NCBI RefSeq assembly: GCF_029784155.1
Contig: NC_073692.1
Location: forward strand, 371,570,813 to 371,634,812
Origin: Uranotaenia lowii
Taxonomy: Eukaryota > Arthropoda > Insecta > Diptera > Culicidae
Reading direction: 5' to 3'
Length of the DNA stretch: 64,000 nt
The translations under genes and the position numbers were made by a program. This document shows, in pieces, positions 53,039 to 64,000 of this stretch; positions within the stretch are counted from its first letter, which is position 1, and every line of letters begins with the position of its first letter. The notes under the pieces are model-generated. The model searched no databases. It saw only the letters and a list, made by a program, of their open reading frames with translations, and was not told the DNA's origin.

Positions 53039-55330
53039 ATGGACAGTTCTAAAAGGAAGACTTCGGATAAAGGTGAGTAATTTAAAAGAGGATATTCTTC
53101 ATTCCAAATTGGCAAGGTATAATCCAAACATTTGAAAGATTTTTTAAAAGATTAAAAAAACATACCCCTAAAGTGCTTTTTCTTTTTAAACATGATTTTC
53201 ACAGTTCCTGATAAAGTTTGTCAGTATGGCTCGGATTGCTATCGTAAAAATCCAATCCACTTCAAGGAATTCTCACACCCCCATTGTAAGTTGGTGAAAA
53301 ATTAAACAAAAACAGGCATCAATTTACAGACAAGTTTTTTTTTATAAACTAATTTTCAGTAGAATCGATTCTATCGGCAGCAGTTTCCAAGGATAAGTAT
53401 ACTATACCGGAGGAATTGTCCAGCAGCAAAGAAGTGGTTATCGATCAGCTCAAACTATTAGCTCAAATTTATCCCGACTTGATCGGCGCTCAGAAGTTGC
53501 CACCGGCCAAACAATCCAAATTAAATCCTGGTCAGAGAGTAGAGCCGAAAAATACTCCTAACGAAGACTTAAAGGCATCGGAAACGAAAGCTTCTTCGAG
53601 AAGTCCAAACATTGGAAAAGTAACTGCACCCAATACGAGTCCTAAGAAGATCAATACCGATAAAAGCAAATCAGCTGTGGCTGACTTATTTGCTGAACGA
53701 CGGGCAAAAATGGCTCAGCAACGGGCTTCTGAAGAAATAAAGAACAAGGTGGAACCAAAACCTTCCACGAGTTCCGATGTCAATAGACAGAAGCAGCAGC
53801 CCTCTAAAGAACAAGGCATTCAACTGAAGAAGGTGATCACCCGGAACATCCATGATTACTATCCGGTGGTGGCACCAAAGGGGCAGATGGCCAAAAAGCT
53901 AGCGGCTGCGGCTCCGTACAATTTCTTCCTCACAACCATTACGGATGCCAAGGTGACCCATACGGAGCCACTTTCAATTACCTTCCAGGAGTTGCTGGAC
54001 AGTAGTCTTGGAGATTTGGAATGTTCGTTTCAGATGAACTTTATGGTGGACATTGGTTGGCTATTGGGTCACTACTATTTCGCAGGATATGAAGACCGTC
54101 CACTGTTGATTCTGTATGGAGACGAATCGCCAGAGTTGAAAATGGTGTCTTCTAAAAAACCGAATGTAACAGCCGTGAAAGTTCACATTCCTACTCCCTT
54201 TGGAGTGCACCATACCAAGATGGGTCTGTATGGCTACAAGGACGGTTCGATGCGTGTAGTTATTTCCACAGCTAATTTGTATGAAGATGATTGGCACAAC
54301 CGAACTCAAGGTCTGTGGGTTAGTCCGAAGCTGCCAGCAGTTCCGGAGGACGCCGATACCGGTTTCGGAGAGAGCAAGACAGGATTCCGTGATAGTTTGA
54401 TAACATACTTGAATGCATACAAAATAACACAAGTTCAACCTTGGGTGGCGAGGGTGCAGAAAACCGATTTTAGTTCCGTGAAGTATGTTTTCAAAATCAG
54501 CATTAAGACAATTGTTTAACGATATATTATTTCAGCGTTTTCCTGGTGGCTTCGGTTCCCGGTGGCCATCTTAGCACAGCCAAAGGACCACTTTGGGGCC
54601 ACCCGCGATTGGGTTATCTGCTTGGTAAACATTCAGCTCCAATAGACGATGCCTGTCCGTTGGTGGCGCAAAGTTCCAGTATAGGAAGTTTGGGGCTGAA
54701 CCCTCAGGCGTGGGTTTGTTCTGAGCTTATGGCAAACTTCCGCAAGGACTCCGCTCCCTTAGGCCTTCGTAGGGTGCCGGCATTTAAGATGATTTTTCCT
54801 AGCTTTTCCAATGTCCGTAATAGCCATGACAATCTACTAGGGGGAGGTTGTTTACCGTACATGAAGGCCACCCACGATAAGCAACTATGGTTGAGGGAAT
54901 ATCTGCACCAGTGGCGAAGTGACTGTCGCAATCGAACCAAGGCGGTGCCGCACATCAAAACGTACTGCCGGTGGTCTCATCGGGGATTGTACTGGTTTCT
55001 GCTGACCTCGGCCAACCTTTCGAAAGCAGCATGGGGTGTGTTCAATAAATCGGCCAAATTTGAACCACCGCTTAGAATCAACAGCTACGAGGCAGGCGTT
55101 TTATTTTTGCCGAAATTTGTGGTTTGTATTAATTTAATCTTCAACAATTCAAGGCAGCCATTCATAGTCATTTTATTTGCATTTCTACGTTTCAGATTGA
55201 GGAAAATTTTTTCCCGATGGAAAGTAAACCTGGAAAAAAGCATCCAAAATTTCCAATGCCTTACGATGAACCCATCATTCCGTACGCTCCCGAGGATACA
55301 CCGTTTTTTATGGATTACCTACGAAGATAG
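53039..55330 (+). CDS. Tdp1: Tyrosyl-DNA phosphodiesterase 1 with N-terminal PBZ finger, five exons
   Basis: DNA-repair enzyme that removes topoisomerase I peptides from DNA 3' ends. Exons are 53039-53072, 53205-53285, 53360-54482, 54536-55121 and 55196-55330. All are GT-AG with consistent phases, giving 652 residues. Residues 17-36 form a PBZ (poly-ADP-ribose-binding) zinc finger: C17, C23, H30, H36 with the CYRKNPIHF core. A basic linker (about 90-200) precedes two HKD half-domains: H323/K325 in VHHTKMG and H552/K554 in PHIKTY, with SANLSKAAWG after the second. The C-terminus IPYAPEDTPF is typical. The exon 4 donor could also be 3 bases earlier (55118). Confidence 0.95.
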
Positions 55331-55634
55331 TCTAGTTTCTGTTCAGTGTAACTAGGGACAGAAATATTTTCGTGGTGAGAATGTTTTCCTTGTTTGTTAC
55401 TATCCAGTATGTTTTATCTGTATTGTATTTTTCTATACTCACCTTAAAATATATGTTTTGTATTATCAAGCAGATTTTTTCTTCTTCTGTTGTTGAAAGT
55501 GATAGAAAACCAAATAACTTAGGCGGTAATCGGGATTCAAAGGGCGAGACAGAAACTATTAAAAGTCTGTTTGGTGAAGAAAGCTTGTAACAGTGTTCGT
55601 TTCAGACCTGCAAGAATAGATGTTAATGGAACGT

Positions 55635-55760
55635 CGCCGACCGTGGCCTAGAGGATAGCGTTTAAGTCTTCTGAGCCAGAGGTCATGAGATCGAGTCTCG
55701 ATCACGGCATACATAGTACTATTTCTGGTGGCTGGTGGTGTTAGCATAAGTAAGATGCTA
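55635..55760 (+). mobile_element. tRNA-derived SINE (head portion)
   Basis: A pol III A box TGGCCTAGAGG (55644-55654) and a B-box-like ATCGAGTCTC (about 55689) sit inside a tRNA-like cloverleaf with GCCG/CGGC ends. The anticodon arm is irregular, so it is not a functional tRNA. The 3' limit is unclear. Confidence 0.6.
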
Positions 55761-56996
55761 GCCATTATATCCTTGAAAGATGTACGCTGTAGTCTTAGAA
55801 TTTAGATCTTTTCAAAGAACATGAAGTTTCACTGAGATATCCTTTAAATGTGTGTGTTCGTTTTTTTCACTTTAAGATGTTCACAAAAAAGATTTTTTCT
55901 GCACAAGTCGTAAATTGATTAAGAATAACCGATGCCGTTATTCTGATTCGTACTTATAAAAGTCATCAATCTCTAAACAATTTTTGAAATAGTTAGTTGG
56001 TTGCGAAACAAGTTTGCAAATTTCTACTAAACATAGTTCATTAAGTGTACAAAGATGTTTGCGCTTCATCGAGTCTAAATCAAGGGAAAACAAAACGTTT
56101 GTCAACTCCTTTTAATCTTTTATTGTTTTTGTGAATACATATGATTTAAAAATACCAGCGTGTTTCAGAGTTAATTTGATTTAAGTTATAGTGTTCCTTT
56201 AAAACAACATTGTATTGAACATGTATTGAATCGACGACGATATCTATGTTGTTATGCAGAAATTTGCTTGCCTCCAACCAAAAGACGAAAATTGGGGTGA
56301 ACATTTTCTTCATCTCTGGAGCCACTTTTTATGTTTTTGGTATCATCAAAAACACCACAGCGTAACGGAAAACATTTTCGAAACAATTAAAATCATTTGT
56401 CGTTTTCAGAGAAAGTTGATTCTTGGTTCATTTCTTTGACTTTAAATGTTAACAATTGTTTAGTCGAAACACCCAATCCGACTTTCGTATAAGTAACTTG
56501 ACAAAATTTAATAGTGGAAAGATTTTGACATACAAACGTTTAATGTACTTGCTGTGTGACCTTGCTACCTATAGGTCCAATTCTAGTTCAAGGAGGACGT
56601 GAGGTACTGCAATGTTCAGATCATTTAGAAAATTGGAAGATCTGAGAAAGCTGTACGAAATGTCCTTGAAAAGGGCTCGAACCTAAAAATATGGCATAAA
56701 AGGAAAACAAACGGCTAAACGAAGCTACGCTGATTTTGTGTTTATCCTGAAGTATACGCTGAAACAGTTATTCTGCTTCCAGAAAAAAAATAATGTTTCT
56801 TGCTCTGAGACGAATCGGTAGGATTTTGGATGAGTTATCAAACATATAGTGCAGAAAATGCAAGCTATATTGAAGATTACCCTGATTTATAACAGAATTG
56901 GCTTAATTTATCACGGAAATACACTTAGTTCATAACAGTCTATATTGGTTTCCGTCATTCTTCATCTAGCCTGATAGTTCGTCGTTTTAGATATGT
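55761..56996. other. No gene recognised
   Basis: AT-rich intergenic DNA after Tdp1 and the SINE head. No long open frame or repeat boundary was identified. Confidence 0.5.
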
Positions 56997-57356
56997 ATGT
57001 ATGTATGTATGGTTCCCCCATCGGTAGCAAGGTCCAGCCTATGTCTCTGTGGCTTGGCCTTCGAATTGCTTCTCAGGCTTCCACGGCCGATGGTTCGTCG
57101 AGAGAAGGCATCCACAACCTTCAGAGACCTACAATGGTTGGCAATCCACTCCGCTTGCAATAGTCTCTTCAGATTTACCCCAGATGCATTCCCTCTGAAA
57201 TATATAATTATTTATAAAATGAAACACATCTTACCTATCGGCAACTTATGGGATTCGAGCCCAAAAGTTTTTCTTGCCGATACCGGGAATCGAACCCAGT
57301 ACGCCTGGGTTACCAGACTCGCGCCAGCCTATCCACTAGACCACATCAGCGCTCCA
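56997..57356 (-). mobile_element. Full-length tRNA-derived SINE with (CATA)n tail
   Basis: On the minus strand it starts with a tRNA-like head (A box TGGTCTAGTGG, B box GGTTCGATTCC, near 57270-57345). A body of about 250 bp follows, and it ends in CATA repeats (plus: ATGT units at 56997-57010). The direct repeats outside, at 56974-56996 and 57357-57379, are identical over 23 bp, an unusually long target duplication. It is about 360 bp, non-coding and apparently young. Confidence 0.85.
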
Positions 57357-57379
57357 ATAGTTCGTCGTTTTAGATATGT

Positions 57380-57780
57380 GTATGTATGTATGTATGTAGT
57401 TGAACCCATCAGTGGCTGATAGGTCTTTCGACCCGAGTCGGTACGGGAAGTCTCGATCGCACATTCAAATATTGGTAATGCTTAACTCATCAACAATATT
57501 CGCAACACAACCAAGGGGTCCGTTACCACTGGCTTGGGACAGGTTTGACTCATTTAACTCCCTTCCAACTGTTCGAAACAAACTAGGAATCCTGAAAAAG
57601 TACCTGAGTAACCTTACTCATGATTCCAAATTTGCCGAGATACTCCGGCTGGCTTGAACCCACAATCCATCATATATCAGTTTTCCGTTTGTTTGATGCC
57701 CTGTCCTACCCCCCGCTGATCCCCTTCAATAGAGTTAAGCTATTTTGAATATAAATATAATAAATAAAAAGTTACAGATT
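57380..57780. repeat. Second TATG-tailed repeat with RT-like C-terminal fragment
   Basis: TATG repeats at 57380-57396 are followed by about 260 bases that can be read as FDSFNSLPTVRNKLGILKKYL, resembling the extreme C-terminus of a LINE-type protein, then an AT-rich end with AATAAA. It may be a SINE/LINE composite. Family unknown. Confidence 0.4.
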
Positions 57781-57872
57781 TTTTTCCCATTTTTCACCAT
57801 CTTACCTTGAAACCAACTACTGTTTTTTGAGTTGTTGTACATTGGAAAAAAATCAAAATGTAATAATAAATT

Positions 57873-58106
57873 AGTCCAATTATGTTTAACAAACGAAATT
57901 TATTTTTAAACCGACGTTTCGATGTCGTATGGCATCATCTTCAGGGGTAACGACAATTTTTGTAAGTAGAGTTAAAAATAAGCGAACATCACACACACAA
58001 CTTTTATAATTACACATAAATAATTGTAGAACCCCTGAAGATGATGTCATACGACATCGAAACGTCGGTTTAAAAATTAATTTCGTTTGTTAAACATAAT
58101 TGGACT
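57873..58106. repeat. Palindromic foldback MITE, 76-bp arms
   Basis: The arms at 57873-57948 and 58031-58106 are nearly perfect reverse complements (outer end AGTCCAATTATGTTTAAC), with an 82-bp AT-rich spacer. The arm contains CGACGTTTCGATGTCGTATG, itself partly palindromic. It is non-coding. Confidence 0.85.
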
Positions 58107-59070
58107 GATTTGCCGGAAATAAATATATATAACAAACATACAGTCGACATCTCGTAAAACCAACTGTAATAATGAAATTATTAAAATAATAATAACCTGA
58201 GCAAACAAAACAATATAAACCTCAAAATATTCTCATGATAAAAAGTTTTTTTAAATAAATTAATAACATGGAAAGAGCTCACCAAGTTGTATCAGCTGAG
58301 TACACGGGCATTATCACTTACTGTCCTTCGAGATAAGTTCATGTATGGATCCTGATTTCAATTACTATTTCTCATCGTATTTTTTTGGAAATATTCCAAT
58401 CGCCTTCCGTTTTCTGCTAAAGACTAACGATTATAGTTTGACACAATTTAAATATTTCGACAATGTATCATACATTCTGACACAACTTCACCTTGTCCAT
58501 CTTAGATAACTGCATATTTCCTGTGATCTTATTTAAGACAGTTTTAAGAGGTTTGAATATAAAATGTTTCGGTTCTTTCTAATGAGACTGTACCTTTACC
58601 GCACTACACTTTTTATCAACAACTTGAACCATTAATAATGGCCCTTATTCTGCGCCTCGAGTGACGTGACGATAGTAGAGTCACCCAAGTCACTCTATTC
58701 CAGCAGTCGGTTTAGGTGAGGATTGTCACTTCGGATGAACTTAGTGAGTTCTTACCCTATTCTCGTAGTCACCGTGGGTGAGAATCGTCGCATTCGGGTG
58801 ACGATTTTAGGTGACAATTGTCGGTACGTTTTCAGGTGACGACGAGATGGAAATGAAATGAAAAATTACGAAAATTACAGTAAACCGGAGTTGTTAGTTG
58901 TTAGAAATCAATCAAAAAATATATCCAGCATGTTTTAAAGCTTTCAATTATCTATCAAATTTTAAACGACGAAAATTTCTTTTTATAAACGTGTTGGAGT
59001 TGAGGGGTTTTTTAGGGATTTCTGCTCAATTTGGCTGAATTAAATTTCAAACTGTTTGTTACCGATAAGT

Positions 59071-59112
59071 TTTTTTTGTAACATCTTTATTTGGTTCATA
59101 CCTTTACGATTT
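59071..59112 (-). mobile_element. 3' scrap of the 8409-11026 retrotransposon family
   Basis: A poly-T run followed by ATCTTTATTTGGTTCATACC parallels the start (plus strand) of the insertion at 8409-8450. Only the last 40 or so bases are present. Confidence 0.45.
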
Positions 59113-59335
59113 AAGGTGACAATTGGCGGTACCTTCTAGGTGATGACGAGTAAGAAAAAAAAAGAAATATAACGAAAATTACTGTAAAGCGGAGTTGTTA
59201 GAAATTCAATCAAAATTGTAGGTTGCAAAGAATCAGTTATAAATTCAATTTAAAACCGAATTGTGGGTTCAGAATTAACTTGAATTGCTGAATTGAAACG
59301 GCAATCGGATCTGACAATCAACAAAAAAATTTATG

Positions 59336-61785
59336 GGCCCTTATTCTGCGCCGCGCATGAGGTGACGATTGTCACATCACTTCGAGTCACCGTGAGATTT
59401 GTCACCTTATTCCCGAAGTCGATACGAGTAAAGTGACAGAGGTTCATTCAACGTGAGTGACCAAATGAACACATCTGTCAAAATGGCGAAATTTGCGCTA
59501 ATTGTTTGTGCCGGTGTTTACATTTCGAATTTCGAAAATTAAATTATAAAATAACAAGTGAAAATCCCACTGCTTCCGGGACCAGTATCGGTTTGTATGT
59601 TTTCAGCAAGCTGGTTGAAACCAAAAATGGGACAAATGTTGTTGTAAAATTGGAGTTTTCATATTGCTGTATATGCAAGCTCAATGTGGGCCCGGAAACA
59701 GCACCGAACTGGAGATAAAATCCACATAAACGCAGAAGTGGTTGGCTGTAGCCTTAAAAAAGCCAATGTTAAACTTCCGGATCTCTTCGAAAACGTTAGC
59801 TGCTGTTTCAGGTCGATTAATTAAGTTGCTGTTTAATAAAAAAAGGTGTAAGTAAAATTGTCTTTCGTATTCATTTCAGCAGTATGTGGAAAAAACTAGC
59901 ACACGCTGGGAGGAACCAATCAGTTTGTCAATTTTTTGCTAGATCCAACAAAAAAAATTAAACATTTCTCCGTTCCCTTTTAGGACGATGACACTGGCGC
60001 GTTCATAAACGTTCAACTCTGCAGGCACCTGGTGGAGGAGTTTTGCATGGAACCAATTGCATCAATAGTTGATGATTCAAAAAGACAACCCGCGCCTACG
60101 TTTCGCCTAGTGCAAATAATACCGACTCCTTCAGCAACGCCAATAGGCCAATGCATCTTTTGTTGGTCAGCAGCATCGCACACATTTTCCTGGCAGATTC
60201 GAATTAATGAGTTAAGTAACTGCCTATGTAGTTTTGGAGCAGAATTTTCCTTGATTTGATTACTAAAAAATGATTTAGCTGATTAGCATAAATTATTTAT
60301 TGCTAGATCTTTCATATTTAAAAATCACAATCAAACGTATAACATAAGTAGTTTACAAACCATATCAAACAAGCAATTGCGGTAGGTTATAATTAGTCGC
60401 TAAAAGCCAGAATAAAAATGATTTCGACTTTAATAGGAGATATTCTTGTTTTATTGAAGTTTGCAATCAATTTTGATTGCCATCAAGGGCATAAGGGCAG
60501 ATATGGAACCGTTATTTATTGAGGTGTTGAAGACTAAGCTGGTCCGGGCCCGGATGGACCAGATAACTCGCACCGTGCACATCTCCTCCTGGCATCAGTG
60601 GCAACAGTTAGATTGCATGATGCCAGGGAAGATTTGGCAACAGAAACCCCTTTAAATAAAACCAGCCCCCTTAATCTCCAACACGTGTATGTATAAGAAA
60701 TTCTCGTCTCGTTTAAAAATTTATTGATGATTTTAAGCCTTAAAACATGCTAGGTAATAAATTTTGATTGAATTTTAACAACAAACAACTTCTTTACAGT
60801 AATTATTATGATTTTTCATTTCATTTTTATCTCGTCACCACCTGGAAAGGTGCCGACTATTGTCACCTAAAATCGTCACCCGAATGCGACGATTCTCACC
60901 CACGGTGACTACGAGAATAGGGTAAGAACTCACAAAGTTCATCCGAAGTGACGTTCCTCACCTAAACCGACAACTGGAATAGAGTGACTTGGGTGACTCG
61001 ACTATCATCACGTCATGCGCGGCGCAGAATAAGGGCCATGGTTAAAAAGGGAGAATTGCCGGTATGGTTTCCGGTAATGACGAGGTAGAAACTTAATCAA
61101 ATTTTCGCATCCACTACAAACTGCCAACCAATGCTGCCCTCTGGTGCTGCTGCAGCCTTGTTGACTTCGATACCAGTGCTCGGCATTCCATAATCCCTAT
61201 TGGCGACTGGGCTGTGGGCTTATGATTTCCGGCATGTCACGGTGATAACCTCAGGGAAAGCACCTAGATCGGCAGCACCACTGAAAACAAAAAAAATCAC
61301 GTTAATCGCTTATATCGTGTAATTTGTGTAATGACACAAATTCCGGAAGCTGTTCTGGCCAAGCGGTATACAAAAGAAAAATCACCTTACTTACTTGAAT
61401 CCGCCTGTTGGACACCTGTTGGTTGCAGCAGCAGCTGTCGATTGTTATTTTTTCCTTCTTGTTGGAGTTTCCGGTTTCAGCTTTCTCCACTTAGGACGCA
61501 CAAAAATGCCCGTTTTTTCTCTTAAGTTGCTTGCTGTCACCTTATGACTCGTTGGTGGCCTTTTGCGAACCGGAATTATCACTAATCACTTTAAAAATCA
61601 GTTTGGAAAACTCGAAGCGCGAACGAAAACAAATCAATACAGAACAAATTCTACCATTGTGTTCATTCAGTCACTCACCTCTGTCACTTCACCCACATCG
61701 ACTACGGGAATAAGGTGACAAAACTCATGGTGACTCCGAGGTGAGGTGACAAGCGTCACGTCACGCGCGGCGCAGAATAAGGGCC
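59336..61785. mobile_element. TIR element B, same terminal family, arms about 135 bp
   Basis: The left arm 59336-59475 and right arm 61652-61785 match as inverted repeats and share the first 20 or so bases with element A, but differ from it further in. The order of arms in the DNA is A-left, B-left, A-right, B-right. Confidence 0.78.
59476..60660 (+). other. Gene-like but unrecognised sequence inside the TIR elements
   Basis: Several short open blocks sit behind acceptor-like signals: 59605-59718 (VETKNGTNVVVKLEFSYCC), about 59984-60258 (DDDTGAFINVQLCRHLVEE) and 60480-60655 ([19 protein letters not shown]). They do not join into one frame and I recognise no family. Candidates are fragments of an unknown transposase or captured host exons. 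On the minus strand 61302-61490 has a similar exon-like block ending in GTAAGT. Confidence 0.35.
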
Positions 61786-64000
61786 AATGTGTTCACTCAT
61801 ATTACAAAAAAAAATCAATAACATGTAAATAAATCGAGCCAATAATCAATTAGTCAGTTCGTCGTTTTTCGTTTTTCGTTTTAGATATGTGCACAAAAAA
61901 TCGTACAGAAGCGGTTTTTAATTTAAGGGCAATGGACTCCTTACAAATTATTTAAGAACATTTAAAAACTGACATTTTTCTTATTGTAGTCATAAATCCC
62001 AATCAGAAAATGAGCAAAAATTTCAGTCAACACATTTAGATTATCACGAAACTTTCTTCAATCATGCACTGACACAAACAAACACACTTGCTCAAAGCTT
62101 ATTTTTTGCATTAAATTTATTCAAACTCGCGATACCGTTTGAGCCCTTTCTTTTTTTATTTATACAACTAGTTTTTGAGCCGGTTCTTATAATAATAATG
62201 TTTATACACATTCAGTCCCTTGGAAATAGCATTTTAACACGTTTTTTCTGCAAAATTACTGCTTAAAATAATGAAATTAATGAGAATTTTCGCGGACACG
62301 AGAAAAAATGCCATTGGGTCAACGCCTACTTCCCGATATGTGTCGCTTTTTTTTTGAGTTATTGACAAAATTAGATTTTTGATTTTCATTTTCACCTGAG
62401 GTGTAACGCGGCCTTTATCGCGAAATGTTCCATGCCGTCAAAACGAAAAACCGCGAAAAAGCTCATAACGCAAATAATAACATCGCCAAAAAGGCCATTT
62501 GCCAAATGGTAAACCGCCAATAGTCATGCCGCGTTTTAGGTTCATTTTTCAAATGGTAAACCGCTAAAATAGCATACCGCCAAATATTGCACCGCTGATG
62601 TGAAAATCACGGACAGAGGTATAACCGTTTTATGCATTTAGCACCCAAATAAAAATAGGACACTGTTTAACTAGAAGTGAACCATGTGTAACAGCAGCTA
62701 AACTGTTTTCTCGCTCTCTGGAGCCACTTCTTCTAACTTTGAGATTGTTTGTAAACATTTGCCACATAACGAGATAACATCGTACCTGTTGCGCTGTTTT
62801 TCTCCCATGATTGTATCCTGTCTGGAGGAATGCATCCCGAAGAAGGCCTTGCGAGTGCTAGGACACAGGACGAAGCGTATTCGAAGGACATGCGCATTTG
62901 GGCGAGTAGTGTCATATTTCTATAACATTAGTATATTTTCAAAATGTCTTATGGTATTTAAAAGTATCCTGTTAGATTAGTTGAACCACAATTCAGATTT
63001 TGAAGAACGCATGAGACTTTTTCGAAAAAAAAAGTTTTTTGGACACTTTCCAGCGCGTTTTATTTCCGTATTTTTGCATAAAGGAAAAGTTACTCAGCAC
63101 AGTTTTCCAAAATCTTCAATAAATATGTGACTTTTCAACTCATCGACAGGAGAAAAATCTAATTGTGAGTAGATAGTCTTTATATTTTTGTTTTGATTTA
63201 TTCCTTTTCCCATTTCATCGTGGTTCATGAACACAAAATCACAATCAAATCCTGCAAAACCGAAACCCCACTACGGTAAAGTAATGAAGATTGACTAGGG
63301 CAATCCGCAAATTTGTGGCCTCATTACTAAGTGATTTATTACTATAAGGAAGGTACCTTCAAACATTTCCTACTGCCTTATCAACAATATTGCAGGTACG
63401 TATAACTTGCTTGTGTGAATTACTGTTTCAGCACATTTCAATAAACGCTTGAAATGTGTAGTAGAAACACGCGAGCTGTCCATTAGAAATTTCAACATGG
63501 GCTCAGTAAGTAGCAAAGAAGGGTGCCTACTGGAAGATTGATACATTACATACGTAAGGTCCTACTACGAAAAAACAACGATTCGATTCTTGATCATAAT
63601 TCAACTCTGCTATAATTGACATCGTGATAAATGAACTTCTAACTGCTTTAGAATTCTTCTAGAAAAGGGAATCTGGCACGGATTATGGTTAAACAACAAA
63701 AGAAGTAAACAAATGTTTTACATAATTTTTTTTCGTTTTAACTTTTTTTGACAGTTTTGGAAACCTTGTATCATAACTCAAATATGATTCTCAAACATTA
63801 TTCAGCTGCAACAATCCAAGGTCTACAAACCTGTAGATCACCTACCAAATACTTACTTCCGAATAAAAAACTGGAGATACCAAATCCTCAAAAAAAATCA
63901 ATTTGTGCCTAAGTAAGCTGAAGTTAGAAGCTATATGTTGGACATAAGGATATATTTTTTTGAATTTTATTAACACATTGCTGACCAAATAAGAGAAATA
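61786..64000. other. No gene recognised; degenerate repeat at 62400-62605
   Basis: AT-rich DNA. At 62400-62605 the words AAATGGTAAACCGC, CATACCGCCAAAT and related forms recur every 15-30 bases, a decayed tandem array. A GC-richer block at about 62760-62920 is open in two frames but matches nothing I know. At 63498 an ATG opens only a 14-codon frame (MGSVSSKEG) with a GTAAGT-like overlap, which is not enough to call an exon. Confidence 0.45.

Larger units (their letters stand above)
58640..61037. mobile_element. TIR element A (GGCCCTTATTCTGCGC), arms about 230 bp
   Basis: The left arm 58640-58884 and right arm 60793-61037 are reverse complements over more than 200 bp with few differences, starting GGCCCTTATTCTGCGC. 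A second copy of the inner left arm (from about 59103 to 59215) lies as a direct repeat after 58811-58920. It overlaps element B in an interleaved way. Internal open stretches are short (see the separate entry). Confidence 0.8.

Noticed and set aside
53416..53418. Tdp1 starting at the in-frame TTG near 53416
   Set aside because: Two upstream small exons with clean splice sites supply an ATG at 53039 and a PBZ finger in matching phase.
57270..57350. Functional tRNA gene on the minus strand
   Set aside because: The A and B boxes are good, but the anticodon arm is malformed and the sequence continues into a SINE body with a CATA tail and flanking duplication.

Overview
The window is insect nuclear DNA, most likely from a culicine mosquito. 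It holds spliced host genes with typical GT-AG introns. Between and inside them lies a dense load of transposons of kinds well known from mosquitoes: an ITmD37E mariner-type element, BEL/Pao LTR elements, CR1/I-like/RTE-like non-LTR elements, tRNA-derived SINEs, and hAT- and Harbinger-like MITEs. The species is my inference; no marker gene fixes it.

Six host genes can be read in full, and their exon phases all agree. Ube3c (minus, 5549-30391) is a HECT ubiquitin ligase of 1114 codons in nine exons. Polr2K/RPABC4 (minus, 31599-31919) is a 58-residue RNA polymerase subunit in three exons. Rpn13/ADRM1 (plus, 39451-42770) is the proteasomal ubiquitin receptor in two coding exons. Exd1 (minus, 44356-45470) is a piRNA-pathway exonuclease-like protein with decayed catalytic residues. 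Vma21 (minus, 45573-46168) is a V-ATPase assembly chaperone. Tdp1 (plus, 53039-55330) is a tyrosyl-DNA phosphodiesterase with an N-terminal PBZ zinc finger. Exd1 and Vma21 lie head-to-tail about 100 bp apart. Ube3c and Rpn13 both act at the ubiquitin/proteasome step; the other genes have no clear functional link.

Layout: 1-4615 is a CR1-like non-LTR element with both ORFs open, followed by RT relics to about 5100. Ube3c exons 9-5 lie at 5549-7578. Its 20.9-kb intron (7579-28459) is a transposon store. It holds an ITmD37E element split by an I/Loa-like non-LTR insertion with an 11-bp target duplication, then a Russian-doll nest at 12447-24240: CR1-like relic, then a CCCAGCAAACAT TIR element, then a GTAAGGTACACC TIR element, then a BEL/Pao element with 348-bp LTRs, then a 2.8-kb hAT element, then a MITE. 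After the nest come an internally deleted RTE copy and a decayed spliced gene. Ube3c exons 4-1 end at 30391. Polr2K follows, then a full-length RTE-like element (32273-35691) whose 5' end folds as an HDV-like self-cleaving ribozyme. A block of Harbinger-like MITEs lies at 36.0-38.4 kb. The Rpn13 intron carries an intact ORF1-only retrotransposon. A 500-base assembly gap (47386-47885) separates a non-LTR gag-like ORF from a second, catalytically dead BEL/Pao element. After Tdp1 the remainder (55.6-64 kb) is SINEs, foldback repeats, two interdigitated inverted-repeat elements and apparently gene-free DNA.

The strongest observations are the 5'-terminal ribozyme of the RTE-like family, the PBZ-Tdp1 fusion, the multi-level nest in one intron, the ORF1-only element, and the interleaved TIR elements at 58.6-61.8 kb.
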